Assembly: GCA_027475525.1 (NCBI GenBank)
Contig: JAMWFC010000055.1
Coordinates: 1,096,212-1,160,211, forward strand
Length of the DNA: 64,000 nucleotides
DNA from: Macrolepiota albuminosa
Lineage: Eukaryota > Basidiomycota > Agaricomycetes > Agaricales > Agaricaceae
Direction: 5' to 3'
Shown here piece after piece: positions 41,213-53,320 of the stretch. Below the pieces are notes generated by a model that worked only from the letters and a program-made list of their open reading frames with translations, was not told the origin of the DNA and did no database searches. Each line of letters starts with the position of its first letter. Position 1 is the stretch's first letter. The translations under genes were made by a program, and so were the position numbers.

Positions 41213-44200
41213 CTAATCATTTTCTTCTTCTTCAACGAGAGTCGGCAAGTCATCATCGTCTAGTAATTCGGTTTCTTCAAGTTCTCTCAGCTTGGCGGTG
41301 TCGATATCTAGCGCTTCAAGCGGCAAGTCGATTTGTTCCCTGGCGAGATACGGTAATAGGCGAAAAGCGGCAACAGGTCGATGCAGTACTGAACCATCTA
41401 ATTCACAGAGCACGTAAGCGCCTCCACGGTTACGAGAGATAACTACCAAAGGTCCCAGATAGCGCGGGCGCATTTTCTTGTTGTATGAAGTCTCGATTTT
41501 GGAGTTGCGCATAAGCACTAGCGCGCCCCTCGGGAAGTTGTAATCTTTGATGGTAGCGCTATGCTCGGTCTCGAATCGCAGGGCTGCTTGGCGACGGGCG
41601 CTAAAGACTACTTCATGAAGTCGCTCCAAATCTTCTTTCCTTCGTTGGAGGTCAATAGCTCGTCTGGCGACAAGGTCGGTAGTCGCTAAGATACTGTTGG
41701 GCGCTGGCTGAAGATATGTCGCTTCTATAATGTCGGCAGGGAGTAACGGATGGGTGCCAGTAGCCGCGTAATAGGGAGAACAACCCATGCGCTTACGAAT
41801 AGTAACTCTTTCCGACCAGAACACTGAATAGGTCGCTTCGCTCCAACGAGACTCGTCACCATCGACTGCCTTGAAGAGCGCTTGCCGAACGTCAAAGTGG
41901 GGTCTCTCTACCAGGCCATTGGCGCGCTTGTTGTAGCCAGATACTCGAATGTGATGAATGTTGTACTTCTTGGCGAGATATGTTAGCGCTTTGATGATGG
42001 GCGCACCATTATCCGTGACGATCTCTCTTAGCGCTCCCCAACGGCAGATGATGTCCTCAAATATCCACTTGGCGACCGCGTCGGTATTTTCTCTCTGGAG
42101 CATTCGAAATTCAGGCCAGTGGATTAGCGAGCAACGACCTTGAATGATGTACTTGTAGCGACCAGACTTGGGCATATGCATGGTGTCGACGTAGATTTTG
42201 CTGAAGAGGGGAGCTGGCGTTGCAACGGTTGGCGGTATGAGCACTTGGCGTGTCTGTTGAATTTGGCAGAGGTGGCAAGTCCTAATGTACCAGGCGATGT
42301 CGGCACTAGCGTGTGGCCACCAGAAGCGTTCTAACAGAGAGGCTCGAGTAGCGTACAGACCTCTATGTCCTAGCTCGTCATGCATGCGTGTGGCCACCAG
42401 AAGCGTTCTAACAGAGAGGCTCGAGTAGCGTACAGACCTCTATGTCCTAGCTCGTCATGCATGGCGCGCAGGACTCGTAAGCGACCTTCTGGCTTGATGA
42501 TCAGCTTGTGTGCGCCATCTCGATTTCGTCGCCAAAGTCGGTTGTCGGTAAAGAAGAAGTGGGTAGCATAGCGGATAAAGGTAGCGTATTGTTCGTCGGT
42601 AAGGTCTGGGGGTCGCTTAAGGTCTTGGATCCATTGCTCAACTACTAACAAGCGACTGTCTTCCGCTTTTGCCTTGGCGGATCGGGGGACGGCATCGTAG
42701 GTCAGGTTTCTGCTGTCTTCTCTTAGCGACTGCGGTTCCTGTACGACTTTTACTGGAGATGAGTTTTGATTTAAAATGCTTGCCGTGTAGAACGTGAGGG
42801 GTGCGCTAAAGGTCTCGGGGCGGTAAGGGACGATGGGATGTAAAAAGATGCTGGTAGGCTGTTGCCGTCGTAGTAGGGGGATTGGCTGTTGTATGAGGTG
42901 CACGAAACCATGTAAGCGGTCGATCCAGTCCTCGAAATCGCTATCAGCCTGTGGGTCCACTGCCGGGTCGCCAGGCTGCCGTGGTCGCCTAGAGAGTCCA
43001 TCTGGGCCGTGGAAAGAGCTCTTGACGTGTACCAACTCAAAGTGAAACATGAGGATGGCGACTACCCACCGATTCATGCTAGCGGATGGCTGGAGCTCTT
43101 GACGTGTACCAACTCAAAGTGAAACATGAGGATGGCGACTACCCACCGATTCATGCTAGCGGATGGCTGATATCGGGATTCTGCAGCATGCCTTGATGTA
43201 CCTAGCGTCGACTTCAACGATAAGGTTCCGTACGCCAATCAAATACATCTTTAGCGACCGGAAGGCTTTGAAGAGCCCATAGAGTTCTAGCTTAGGCTGG
43301 CTGTAGCGAGACTCTCTGTCGTTTAGCGTGATAGACCCAAAGCGGTTGTAGTGTCGCTGTTTCCGATTGTCGCTAAGGCACTGCGAGACTCTCTGTCGTT
43401 TAGCGTGATAGACCCAAAGCGGTTGTAGTGTCGCTGTTTCCGATTGTCGCTAAGGCACTGGCACAAGAAGTAGCCAACGCAATGTACGAGGTATCCACCG
43501 CCAAGATAACAGGGTCGGCAGAGGTATAATCGATGGGGACTAGGGGCTTGGCGTCTTGTAAGGCTTTTACTAAGTCGCGTTGGGCAGTGACCTGGTCTGG
43601 CCCAAATTCGAAGGGCTCGTTAGCGCGGGTGAGTCGGTTAAGGGCATGTGCGCGATGGGCAAAGTTCTTGACGAATATCCTGAGAACGCCAACGGTACCG
43701 AGAAAGGCGCGAACTTCAGATAAGTCGCGGCAAGGACCCCAGCGTTCCAAGAGTGCTAAGCGAGACTCGTCGGGAACACGACCGTCGGGAGTGCAGATGT
43801 GACCAAGTATTTTGAACCTTGGCGCGCAAAGGAGAAGTTTGTGACCGCTAAAGGTTCCACCGCTATACTTCATGCGTTGGAGGACTCGGTTGAGGAGCTG
43901 GAAGAAGTCCCATAGCGCTAAGCGAATATTGGGGTTCTCGGGATGGGTCGCCGGTAAGCCGTTCATGAGTCGCCAGTCTTTGGGGCCTTTGACGCCAACG
44001 TCATATTGGGGTTCTCGGGATGGGTCGCCGGTAAGCCGTTCATGAGTCGCCAGTCTTTGGGGCCTTTGACGCCAACGTCGTCGATGAAGCTAGGACATTA
44101 TGCGGTATCTCGGGTTGGAGGATAAAGTGATGTCGTCGTGGAATATAGGGACTGAGTTTGTCCAGCCCATCGGCAAGGTGACTAGGCGCAGTGCGCCAAA

Positions 44201-45341
44201 CGGAGTTTGAAAGGTGGTGAGGTCACGGGAAGATGGGTGTATTAAGCGTTCATCGTAGCCAACATAAAGATCAAGGGTGGCGCCACAGACACGCCCGGCA
44301 AAGGACTCGGCAAAGTGGTCAGGGAAAGGCGGTACGCCAGAGTGTCGTATGGTTACTCTATTCAGCGGCTCAAGACTGTGAACTATGCGTAGATTGCCGT
44401 TCTTTTTGAGACGCCAGAGTGTCGTATGGTTACTCTATTCAGCGGCTCAAGACTGTGAACTATGCGTAGATTGCCGTTCTTTTTGAGACACAGAACCAAC
44501 GGGAGCGGTAAGAACTATTTGAGGGCTCGTAGACGCCAGCCTGTATCTTGGTCCTAATAATTTGGCAGACCTCGGCTTCGATCCCAGGCGGTAACGGTCG
44601 GTTGTGCTCAGTCCACGGCACGTGAGGAATAGTCGGGATTACAACAGGCGGGAAGAAATCTGTACGTAGGCTGCCGCGTTCGGAGTCCTCCCAAGCGAAG
44701 GCTTTGTCTTGCTTAGCGACAAGATCGGTAAGGACGTTTAACTCATCTTTGGTCAAAAATCCTGTGTCGTGCTCCTTGGCGAACTGCTGTTGGCGTTCCT
44801 CGGTAAAACGTCCTGTGGGCTGAAAGGGTGGCGGATTCGGTGATAAGGCCGGCATGTCGGCAAGAGGGTCGCCAATGATCTGGCGCTCGATTCTGAAAGT
44901 CTCGGGAGAGTGCGTAGCGATGGGTTTTGTTTTAAGCGCAACTGGCTTATATTTCTTTTTAACTTGAACCCCTTTCCTTTTGGGAGCGTTAGCTTGGTTA
45001 TACACAGATGTGGAAAGGGGAACTGTAGCCTGAGGAGCGGCAAGTCCAAGAACGGCAGGAGACGAGGCTCCGGGAAGAGTGGTGAGATAAGTATCGGTAG
45101 ACGCAATATTTTGAAATGACTCGGAAGCGGTAAGGTACAAGTAGGCAAGAGAGGAGTCGGTAATATTTTGGTTTTTCTGGGAAGGTTCTGCGTCGGTAGC
45201 GGGTAAAGTAGTTAAAACGTCTTGGTCAAGAAAAGCAGTAGACAAAACAGTTACAAGACCAGTTGAATGGTCAAATTCCAGCGTTAGCGCTACATCTCCG
45301 TGATCGTCGCCAATCACCTCCTCGATGGTCTGTGAAAACAC
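41213..45341 (-). CDS. Element C Pol: RT, RNase H, integrase (frame split by 77-bp duplications)
   Basis: Pol runs from the -1 shift site at 45341 to the stop at 41213. It starts with an acidic linker and the basic KRKGVQVKKKYKP stretch, then RT, RNase H (AVDTSYIALA, RYSQPKLELYGLF, IVEVDARYIKGML) and integrase. The integrase has the HDELGHRG...CHLCQ zinc motif, acidic residues in YVDTMHM, TDNGAP and VERPHF, then RPRYLGPLVV and an acidic tail. Breaks fall at the duplications starting 42309, 43016, 43306, 43926 and 44334, plus small indels nearby. I infer that the real gene is one frame. Confidence 0.88.
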
Positions 45342-47626
45342 CGGTGGGGAGGCTCGTTGGCGTGCTGGTCGGTAAACTCCGGGGGCTTAGCGCGGGCGCC
45401 TTTTCGTTGTCCCCTAGGGAACGTTGGCACCGTTCGTCGGATTCCGGAATTTGGGTCGCTAATTGTGAGGGTCGTTTCCTCGTCGGTAACCGTCTTGACG
45501 ACTGATCGCGCCAAGACGTCGAAGGGTCTGCCGAGTAGTAAGTCGTAAGCCGGGGAGCGTAAAATGTGGATCTGAAGATAAAACGTAATGTCGCCAAGGG
45601 TGCACGGCACATTCTTGGCGAGGCCTAGGGATCTGTCTACCGTACCGTTAGCGCTCTGCATGTTTAGTATAACGGTAGGGTCGTAAATAAGGCCTAGATC
45701 GTTAGCGACTTCTGCTGCCATAGAAATAATCTGAGACCCGCTATCCACGATTGCCTCTACTTCGTGCTTGTTGTCTACTGTTAGCGCTACCGAGCGGATA
45801 GCGTGCGATTCTTGAGCGACGGTAAGGATTGCGGGGTCCTCTCCATGGTCCACAGACCTAAGGTAGGTCTCCACTGGGTCCACCGAGGTGGCGTTAGCGA
45901 TGGAGTCGGCAGGAGAATCTTCAGCGTCGGGAGAGTCAATGGTAACAGAGAAACCAGGAAGCGCGTCGTCGAGTTCATCAACCTCGGCAACGGCTGTCGC
46001 CAAGGGTCGTCGAGGAGTGACTGCCGTCTTGACTTGGTTGCGGACGTCGGGAGCAATACTACAAAGCTCTTCTACTGATAAGGTAACATTGGTTTTCATG
46101 ATGCGGTTAAAGACGTGGTTGGATTTCTCGATATCGAATATTGGCGCAGTAGGTCGGTAGCCACCCTCAGGACGTTTCTCGGGAGCGGCAAAGTTTCGTT
46201 GTGCTGGTGCGTGATAACGGTCGGGAATCCCTGAGTAGGGATGGAGAGGCGGCAAAGGCGGTTCGGGAGCGGTAGCGGTCGATGATGGTTCTGGAGCGGT
46301 AGCAGGGGCAGCGGCAGGCGGTGCGGTAGGAGCAGGTGTCGGTAACTTGCTAGCGGGAGGCATCGGCTTGTATCCTTTAAGAGGTTGTTTAGGCTGCTTA
46401 ACTTCAACCCCATCAAAAACCTGATTCTTAAGCGAATCCAACTCCTGTTGCAGCTTGGCGATACGCTCTTCCCGCGAGAAAGTAGGGCGGTCGCCAACGC
46501 TGTCGAAATGTAGGACCTCGTGAATCATCTGCTGTTGGGTCGCCTGTTCAGGGTCGGGGTTGGCGTTGCCAGATAGCGTGCCGGTAACGATTTGTCCTGG
46601 ATTGCGCCTATGCCATTCATCTACCCGCTCCTGGAAGGACTTCTTGTCGGGGTAGTTGGGAATAGTGGCGCCAGAGGTAAGAACTATCTTGCCGTCGATA
46701 GCCCTACGGATTCTTCCTTGCCGAATATAGTTTTCGAGGGTAGCGCAGCGTCCTCTAGTCATAGTATGGCCAATTTCCCCACAGAAGTGGCAAGGGCCAG
46801 GTGCGGGTACGTTAGCGGGTCGGTTAGCCGTGAGATTTGTCGTGATCATAGTTTCGATACGTGTCATAGCGGATGCGACGGCAGCGGTAATGGCAGCATT
46901 TAGCTCCTCCTTCTTAACGAAGTCGGCAGCGGGAGGCGGGATGGGAATAATACCGTTAGTTCGCTCAGGGGGTGGGCTCGTCCTAGCGCGTGGTATGCCA
47001 ACGCCAGTGTCTGTTCCCTTGAGAACCCATTTACCGGCTTCAAAGACGTCGGCAACGTTATAGGGCTCGTCAGGGTGATGGGCCTGATGAACTATCTCTA
47101 GGCGACGAGCAATACGAGTCCAAAGCGAAGTCGGGATGCCTTGTTGGAACAGGCGACGTTCCTCGTTAATGTATAGCTTGCCGTTCTGCAGAAGCCACCT
47201 AGCGACTTTCTGGAACTCGCGGTAATATGTAGAGAATGCGCCAAGCGACGATGTGCCACTGTCGAAAGATTCCTGTACTAGTTTCTGGAGCTCGTTTACC
47301 GTGTATCGGGTAGCCTCCTCGGCGCCAGGGTACAGCTGGATCACTGCCGTCTTCCAGTCCTCGTATGAAGCACCTTGGGCAGGAGCTGTCGGCGTGGCGG
47401 GAACGAGCGCTGCAAACTCGGAAAGACCAGTCCAAGTCTCTGCCGTGTCGTAAGATACGTATCTTGCCGCATACTCCTTCATCTGTGTGTGGTCGGTAAT
47501 GTTACAATCTCTGAATAAATATTCTAATTCTTTAAAATACTGGGAGAGCTCCCGTGGCTTGGTCTCGTCCCATTTCGGTGCCGAGAAGTGGTTGCGTGGC
47601 GGCATGCGCTGGACTTGTTGTTCCAT
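45314..47626 (-). CDS. Element C Gag-protease polyprotein
   Basis: ATG at 47626 gives 770 residues. The capsid-like region (PRELSQYFKELEYLFRDC, DWKTAVIQLYPGAEEAT, FSTYYREFQKVARWL, QQGIPTSLW) is followed by the CHFCGEIGHTMTRGRC knuckle near residue 285, a helical segment and Pro/Ala-rich linker, and a retropepsin (AIVDSGSQIISMAAEVANDLG; YDLLLGRPFDVLA) near residues 605-700. The stop at 45314 overlaps pol at GGTGTTTTCACAG, where a -1 slip on TTTT would enter pol. Protein-like sequence continues upstream without an ATG, as in A and D. Confidence 0.92.
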   Translation of the reverse strand: MEQQVQRMPPRNHFSAPKWDETKPRELSQYFKELEYLFRDCNITDHTQMKEYAARYVSYDTAETWTGLSEFAALVPATPTAPAQGASYEDWKTAVIQLYPGAEEATRYTVNELQKLVQESFDSGTSSLGAFSTYYREFQKVARWLLQNGKLYINEERRLFQQGIPTSLWTRIARRLEIVHQAHHPDEPYNVADVFEAGKWVLKGTDTGVGIPRARTSPPPERTNGIIPIPPPAADFVKKEELNAAITAAVASAMTRIETMITTNLTANRPANVPAPGPCHFCGEIGHTMTRGRCATLENYIRQGRIRRAIDGKIVLTSGATIPNYPDKKSFQERVDEWHRRNPGQIVTGTLSGNANPDPEQATQQQMIHEVLHFDSVGDRPTFSREERIAKLQQELDSLKNQVFDGVEVKQPKQPLKGYKPMPPASKLPTPAPTAPPAAAPATAPEPSSTATAPEPPLPPLHPYSGIPDRYHAPAQRNFAAPEKRPEGGYRPTAPIFDIEKSNHVFNRIMKTNVTLSVEELCSIAPDVRNQVKTAVTPRRPLATAVAEVDELDDALPGFSVTIDSPDAEDSPADSIANATSVDPVETYLRSVDHGEDPAILTVAQESHAIRSVALTVDNKHEVEAIVDSGSQIISMAAEVANDLGLIYDPTVILNMQSANGTVDRSLGLAKNVPCTLGDITFYLQIHILRSPAYDLLLGRPFDVLARSVVKTVTDEETTLTISDPNSGIRRTVPTFPRGQRKGARAKPPEFTDQHANEPPHRCFHRPSRR

Positions 47627-48065
47627 AGCGACTGGGTTGGCGAGTTCGGTTAGCGGTTGTGGGGAAGGAGTTCTAGAGGTTGGCGACGGGGTGAGCGAAA
47701 TGACGAGTTGTGAAAGCGGTGTTAACGGAGTGATAGGGGTAACTGATTGCGGTAAGGTAAAGGGCGACGCTAAGGGGTCGTCGGTACTATAATCGAGGGA
47801 ATGCGGGAAGAGATCAGGAAAAGCGTCTACAGTGGCGTTCTGTAGTTCCTGGGCTAGAGAGAGACCCGGTAAGGCACCAGGTGGTTGTGGAGTTGATGGG
47901 TGGGAAGGAGCAATGCCTTCTGCCGACTGGCGAGAGAGAGACCCGGTAAGGCACCAGGTGGTTGTGGAGTTGATGGGTGGGAAGGAGCAATGCCTTCTGC
48001 CGACTGATCTAGCAGGCGGCGCCTACGCTGGAGACGGGTTTCTGGCGGAATTCTGCCCTAGAGAT

Positions 48066-48083
48066 CCCTCGCGGTGGGCTCCA
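48066..48083 (-). promoter_or_regulatory. Primer binding site of element C
   Basis: Same 18-mer as in element A, read on the minus strand (TGGAGCCCACCGCGAGGG), 3 bp from the LTR end. Confidence 0.75.
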
Positions 48084-48086
48084 ATT

Positions 48087-49267
48087 TGATGACGCCCAAA
48101 GTTTGGTCAGTAACAAATGTAACAATTGTGTTACCGTACCAAGAGTGTGCGTTGGGCGCGCTAAAAGTAATTTGAGGAGTCCCGGGCAGGTCCCAGAGAA
48201 CGCGTCTGTGAAAAAGGTGAAAAGTCGGTAACGGGTGCCGGCAAGTGTAAGCGCTAAGGTAAAGCGCCTAGGAAGAAGCGGTAAGTGAAGACGGCAAGGG
48301 GTCGGTAACGGGTGCCGGCAAGTGTAAGCGCTAAGGTAAAGCGCCTAGGAAGAAGCGGTAAGTGAAGACGGCAAGGGGAGCGGCAAGAGCACGATAAGCT
48401 TAGCGAAGTTCTAAGCGTCGATAATGCCTGCCGTAGTTGCAAGGCGCGAGTATGTCGAGTGTTGGCGAACGTCTGCAACTGCCGATGAGTTTTGACGTTG
48501 CCGACCGTAGCGTAAATGAGCTCTTGAGCGTAAGGGAGACTGAAGTAAGCTGCAACTGCCGATGAGTTTTGACGTTGCCGACCGTAGCGTAAATGAGCTC
48601 TTGAGCGTAAGGGAGACTGAAGTAAGGGGAGTAAACTGTGGTCTATTCGTCTGCTGGTCCATTGTACAAGTCGGTAAGTACTTTTATACTACAAAGAGTT
48701 CGCCGTCGCCAGTGACCAACCATCGCCAAAGTGCGGTAAACTGGAAAATTTCATAGGGGTAGCTCCAACGGTTTCCGATCCCTACCGTCCTTGGAGGACC
48801 CTTGGCGCCACCAGGCGGCAGATCGCGGTGCTAAACCATCAATCCATCACCCTTCTGTCTGTCAGAGCACGAGGACCCTTGGCGCCACCAGGCGGCAGAT
48901 CGCGGTGCTAAACCATCAATCCATCACCCTTCTGTCTGTCAGAGCACCTAAGCGACGTTGGCGCCAAATCGAGACGGTAAGCGGTGTCAGACGCCAAGGT
49001 CAAACGCCAAGCTGTCCGTCAGTTTTTGATAGATCATCAAACTTCTCGCTAAGCGCTGTCATCAGTGACTGATGCCATCTGTCAGTTGTCATTCCTGCTG
49101 CCGTCGGCGCTATCATTGATTGGATCTGCTTCTTGCCGTGCGCGGCCGTCGGGAATGGCTTAAAATGGGTAGAACGCGTGCGCTAAGTTCGGAACGAGTG
49201 CGGCAAGGTTTCCGGAGCCGGTGCCGAGCCTGCCGTTGATGCGCCTAACCTGTATAGGGTCCTATCA
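48087..49267 (-). repeat. Element C 5' LTR
   Basis: Pairs with 37340-38292. Three 77-bp duplications (48224, 48473, 48794) account for its excess length. Confidence 0.92.
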
Positions 49268-49887
49268 CCATTGACGGCGCTACCAATTAGCGCCTCTCTT
49301 CGTGACTGTAGCTAACGGCCACCTGTCAACGGCGACCTGCAGCGCATGGGTGACGGCGACCAACGGCGACTCTAAAACTACTTAGAAGTGGTACGAGTTT
49401 GCTCACTTTTTGATGTAATTTAATTGGCCATGCCATCCCGGGGTATGGTCGGGGAATCCTCGACAGACGCCGTGAGCGCTAATTCCGGCGCTAAACATTG
49501 TACCATATTTTGATAGATTTAAATGTCGGGTCTGCGTGTATCCTGTCTCATCGTCATTGATTCTTTTAGACTTCTGATTGAGGTGCCTTGGTGATTGACA
49601 GCGCCAATTGCTAACTCCTTCCAGTACTGATCGGGGTTTGGTCAGAGTCCCCTCCCGCCGTTATGCTAGCGCTATGAGTCCTGAGTCTTCTTGGTCTTCA
49701 AAGTAACTGAGTGGAGTGCGCTGAGGGGCTGATGCTGGTGATTGAGATGAATGGATAAGTCTTGCCATAGAGCGCCCGCGCTAGGGCTGCTCTGTACCCA
49801 AGGCTGGTCGCTAGAGCCTTTAGTGTGTCAAGTGTTGGTCGGCCTATAATGTCCCTTGATGCGCTCAGTCCGAGTAGAAGCCTATCA
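49268..49887 (-). repeat. Element D 3' LTR, second part
   Basis: Starts with the CCAT target duplication, then matches 62113-62728 and ends GCCTATCA at 49887. It differs from the other LTR at about two sites. Confidence 0.92.
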
Positions 49888-49924
49888 TCTCCCCCCAACT
49901 GAAAAATTGACTGTCCTCAGTCAA
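49888..49924. promoter_or_regulatory. Polypurine tract plus conserved palindrome (D)
   Basis: TCTCCCCCCAACTGAAAAA followed by TTGACTG-TCCT-CAGTCAA (arms 49907-49913 and 49918-49924). The arms are one base pair longer than in C, in an otherwise diverged family. Confidence 0.65.
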
Positions 49925-50033
49925 ACGCCGTCGTTAATTTGACTGCGCTACGGTCTGTATAATGCCGCCGGCGCCTTATAAAAGTCGTTTTCCATACTTC
50001 ACCTTCCCGTGTTTTCCTTCCCATCTTCCCAGT

Positions 50034-50505
50034 ATGTCCACTTCTTTCGACGCCTCTGCTCTCCGCAATTTCCTGGCTAAGGCCTCCTATTTATTTGATC
50101 GCGCTAAGTCTGTCGGTCCCGCCGATGCGCCACAAACCGTCCCTGGTATTATGCAACTCTATCGGCGCTGGCTCGTGGTCCGCGGCTCCGACAGTTCCTG
50201 GGAGCGGGGTGACGAAGTTCGCGAGTGGTACGTGGCCCGGTACCATGAGTATGAGGGTGCCGATTGGTTGCGCCCTTTCGCGGACCTTTTCGTAAGTTTT
50301 CTAAGTTTGATTTTGGCGTTGTGGCGCTAAGGTTCAGCGCCCATACTAGGCTCCCTCCGGACCTTTTCGTAAGTTTTCTAAGTTTGATTTTGGCGTTGTG
50401 GCGCTAAGGTTCAGCGCCCATACTAGGCTCCCTCTTTATCTGACGAGATCAACACGTTGTTGGCTAGCACCGAGGTCAGCGAAGTAAGTCCTTCCTTCTC
50501 CTCCC

Positions 50506-50536
<31 letters not shown>

Positions 50537-52807
50537 CCACTGTTAATCCTTGAGTAGTCGGTTGCTACGTCTCCCACCGTCGCCAGTCTTCCTACTGCCC
50601 CCTCGGCCTCTACTGTCCCTTCTGTTCCTACCGCCCCTCCTTCTTCGACTTCTGTTCCGCCTCCTTCCGTTCTTGGCAGCCCTTTTCGTGGCGCTACTTC
50701 TTCCACTCGCCCTGCCCCAAGCGCTGCTTCTCCCATCCGTACTGCCCCTCCCCATTCGGCCATCAAACGTATTGCCGTTTCTCGTAGCAAGCCACGACCC
50801 GGCCCGACGCGCCCAACTTCTCACGGTCCTCCGCGTAATTTCGCCATTGTTATTGAACGAGCGCCTCCTGCTCGTGCTAGTTCTCCTCCCAAACGTACCG
50901 TGCGTTCTTTTCCTATCTTCCTTACTCCATTTTTCTGACTTCTCCCCCTTCCAGATCAATCTCCCTGCTCGTGTTCCCCCTTTGTATGTCGTAAGTGCTT
51001 TGCTTGTTGTCGCTAGACTTTAGCGCCTAAATGTTAATGTCGATAGGCGCCTAACCAGACCATGTTCACCGACGCGGAGCTTCGTGACCTTTTGCTTCTT
51101 CGCCGTGATACTACCATCATTGATACCGGCGTTCCGGCTGGTGTCCAAGTACTGGGCGGCAAGAAGAAGGTTACCGTTGCGCCCTTGGAGCGTCGCGCGT
51201 TTAGGGCAAAGATTGGCGTGGTAAGCACTGTTTTGCCCCTTTGGAGGTTCATGCCGTCGCTGACTTCTTTCTTAGTGTGACAAGTGTTGGTCTGAGAACG
51301 ACCCTGAGGGCTGCTGGTTTCCTACCGCGTCTCTGCCTTGCTATCGGTGCGATGCGTTGAAACGAGGCTGCGCCTTCAATGGGATTCGTACTCGTGAACG
51401 TGGTAGGGACGCCATTATGCAAAGGAACTATGAGCGCGCAGTGTTGGTTCGTAACGCCCGGGACTTCGTGCTGCAGCAACGTGATCTGGCGGCTACTCAC
51501 CAACCCACGGTAATCAGCGCAGCCAGCCTGGCGCTGCCGACTACCCAGGATGGTACTACCGTGGCGGCACCTTTTGCTCGCTCTCCTCGTCGTCCCGTTC
51601 TTTCGAAACGTAAGCCTGTTGTCGCGTCTCCTGGCAAGAGCCCTGGTAAGCACCGCGAGCTAGCGCCTGCTACGCCTGTGGTTTTGTCTTCAACCGAGTC
51701 TTCTACGGATGAGGGGGAGGGCACCGAGAGGGATGCCGAGGGAGAGGATGATGATGAAGCTGAGCCCGTTGTTGATGCCGATGCGCTATTGGCGGTACGC
51801 GCTCTCCTGCTTCGCCTTACTCCCCCTATCGCCGCTAACCCTCGTCAGAGTGGCGCCAGTGGTAACCAGTACGCATTTTCCTAACTTCTTTTTCCTTCGC
51901 GTGCTAACTTCTTGACTGATAGGTCCCCCACTCCCGTTCCCGTCGTCGTGGCTATCCCTGCTGCCGAAGATGTCGTTATGTCTGACGCTGGACTGATAGG
52001 TCCCCCACTCCCGTTCCCGTCGTCGTGGCTATTCCTGCTGCCGAAGATGTCGTTATGTCTGACGCTGGCGCTACCCCGCCCCCGAGTCGGTTGCGGCTAG
52101 CGACCTCCGGTTGCTCTCCCTATCACTCCGTCCCTTACTCCTCCCCACAGCTCCTCTTCTTTTCCTAGTAGTCGCGAGACTTCTGCGGCGCCGGAATCTG
52201 AAGGAACCCTGGTGCCGGAAGGTGAGCGTCGTCGCCGCTGGAGATACTTGCCTCCCTACGGCATCCATCTTTCTTCCGCCAGAGCTATGTCCCCCGGCGA
52301 CGAGCGCCATGAGTGGACACCCCGTGCGCCTGTAACTGTCCGGGTACGTCCGTTTTTGTTTGTTCCCCCTTTTCTCCCCTTTTCTAACCTTCCATAAGTT
52401 CGATCCCTTTTGGACTCCCCCTCCCGCCATGCGAGTTTCTGGTGACGCCTTCCCTTGGCTCAGGGACGAGTTCTCCTATCCTGTTACCCCTCTCCTCCTC
52501 CCGCCATGCGAGTTTCTGGTGACGCCTTCCCTTGGCTCGGGAACGAGTTCTCCTATCCTGTTACCCCCTCCGCCCTTCTGCCGACCTTCGCCAGCAACTC
52601 CGCCATATTGAGGATGCGACCGAAGCCGTTGGTCGCGAACTTGCCAACCTGCGTCCTCGCGTTTCCACCTTAGCTCGCCGCGAGCGCCTCCTTCTCGAGC
52701 TTCATGACGATATTACAGCTGCGCTTGAGTGGCAAGCGAGTAACTCGATCCAGGACGGGGACTTGCTTCCTTTGGGCGATCCCGCCCTTCCCGAGTATGA
52801 TCCGTAG
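50034..52807 (+). CDS. Antisense zinc-cluster protein of element D (at least eight exons)
   Basis: Clear exons are 50034-50291, 50427-50483, 50558-50899, 50955-50990, 51059-51220 and one from 51276; the 3' part is scrambled by duplications at 51914 and 52421 and ends at 52807. Exon 1 is a helical domain (MQLYRRWLVVRG, EVREWYVARYHEYEGADWL) aligned with exon 1 of C. Exon 3 is a Pro/Ser-rich linker. The 51059 exon has FTDAELRDLLLLRR. The next opens with the same six-cysteine cluster. The end has RRRWRYLPPYG, GDAFPWL...EFSYPV, a coiled coil and GDLLPLGD. Domain order and several intron positions agree with C although sequences are far apart. A 77-bp duplication (50281/50358) overlaps the first donor, and a T run at 50512-50536 sits in an intron. 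Confidence 0.8.
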
Positions 52808-53320
52808 TTGCCGACCCTTAGCGCTTTTAAACTTTTATGGACTTAGTCTTTTTGATACGAACTTTGTAGTATGTGATCCTATAATAAACGCCTCCCTTGG
52901 CTTCAAATCGTCAGTTTGTAAGTAATCAAAAGAAAATAAGTAAAAAGGGGAAACGCTCAGTAGATCATCATGGCGCAAAAACCCCTGTTGCCGGCGCGGC
53001 CCAATAGCCATTACCGCGCCAGCCTAAGTAGAAAATAGGAACTGTCTGGAAATAAATAAGCGGATCCATGTAAGAAGTAACGCGTATAAAGAAATAGAAA
53101 ACCAGTGATCGCTTTGTGGCTATTCGGTGATGGTGAGCATAAGCGCTAGGTCTAGAATGGCGATTTCCTTTCTGCGCGGTCCAACCATGAGTCAAGCGCC
53201 TCTCATTGGCTAGTATCTTCGTCAGGGTCCTCGTTCTTTGTGAAACGTCCTCCCACGCTGTCGCCGTTCTAACTCTAGCCGTGTCCTATAAATTGCATAT
53301 GCATCAACTGGATCTCATCA
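52808..53320. other. Spacer with conserved block, element D
   Basis: Non-coding. The block at 52947-52990 (GGGGAAACGCTCAGTAGATC, then ATCATGGCGCAAAAACCCC) corresponds to the spacer blocks of C and C' although here it is followed by further plus-strand sequence instead of pol. Confidence 0.5.

Larger units (their letters stand above)
37340..49267 (-). mobile_element. Element C: complete Ty3/Gypsy element with antisense gene, inserted in the 3' LTR of D
   Basis: Flanked by CCAT (37336-37339 and 49268-49271). LTRs at 37340-38292 (953 bp) and 48087-49267 (1181 bp, about 950 after subtracting three 77-bp duplications). Minus-strand order is LTR, PBS, gag-protease (47626-45314), pol (45341-41213), the convergent spacer, the opposing zinc-cluster gene (38461-40860), polypurine tract and LTR. 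The near-identical LTRs and open frames make it the youngest and most complete copy in the window. Confidence 0.92.

Noticed and set aside
46592..47792. Plus-strand frames opposite element C gag
   Set aside because: They mirror the gag codons, have no introns and no domain; unlike the 38461-40860 gene they overlap sense coding sequence.
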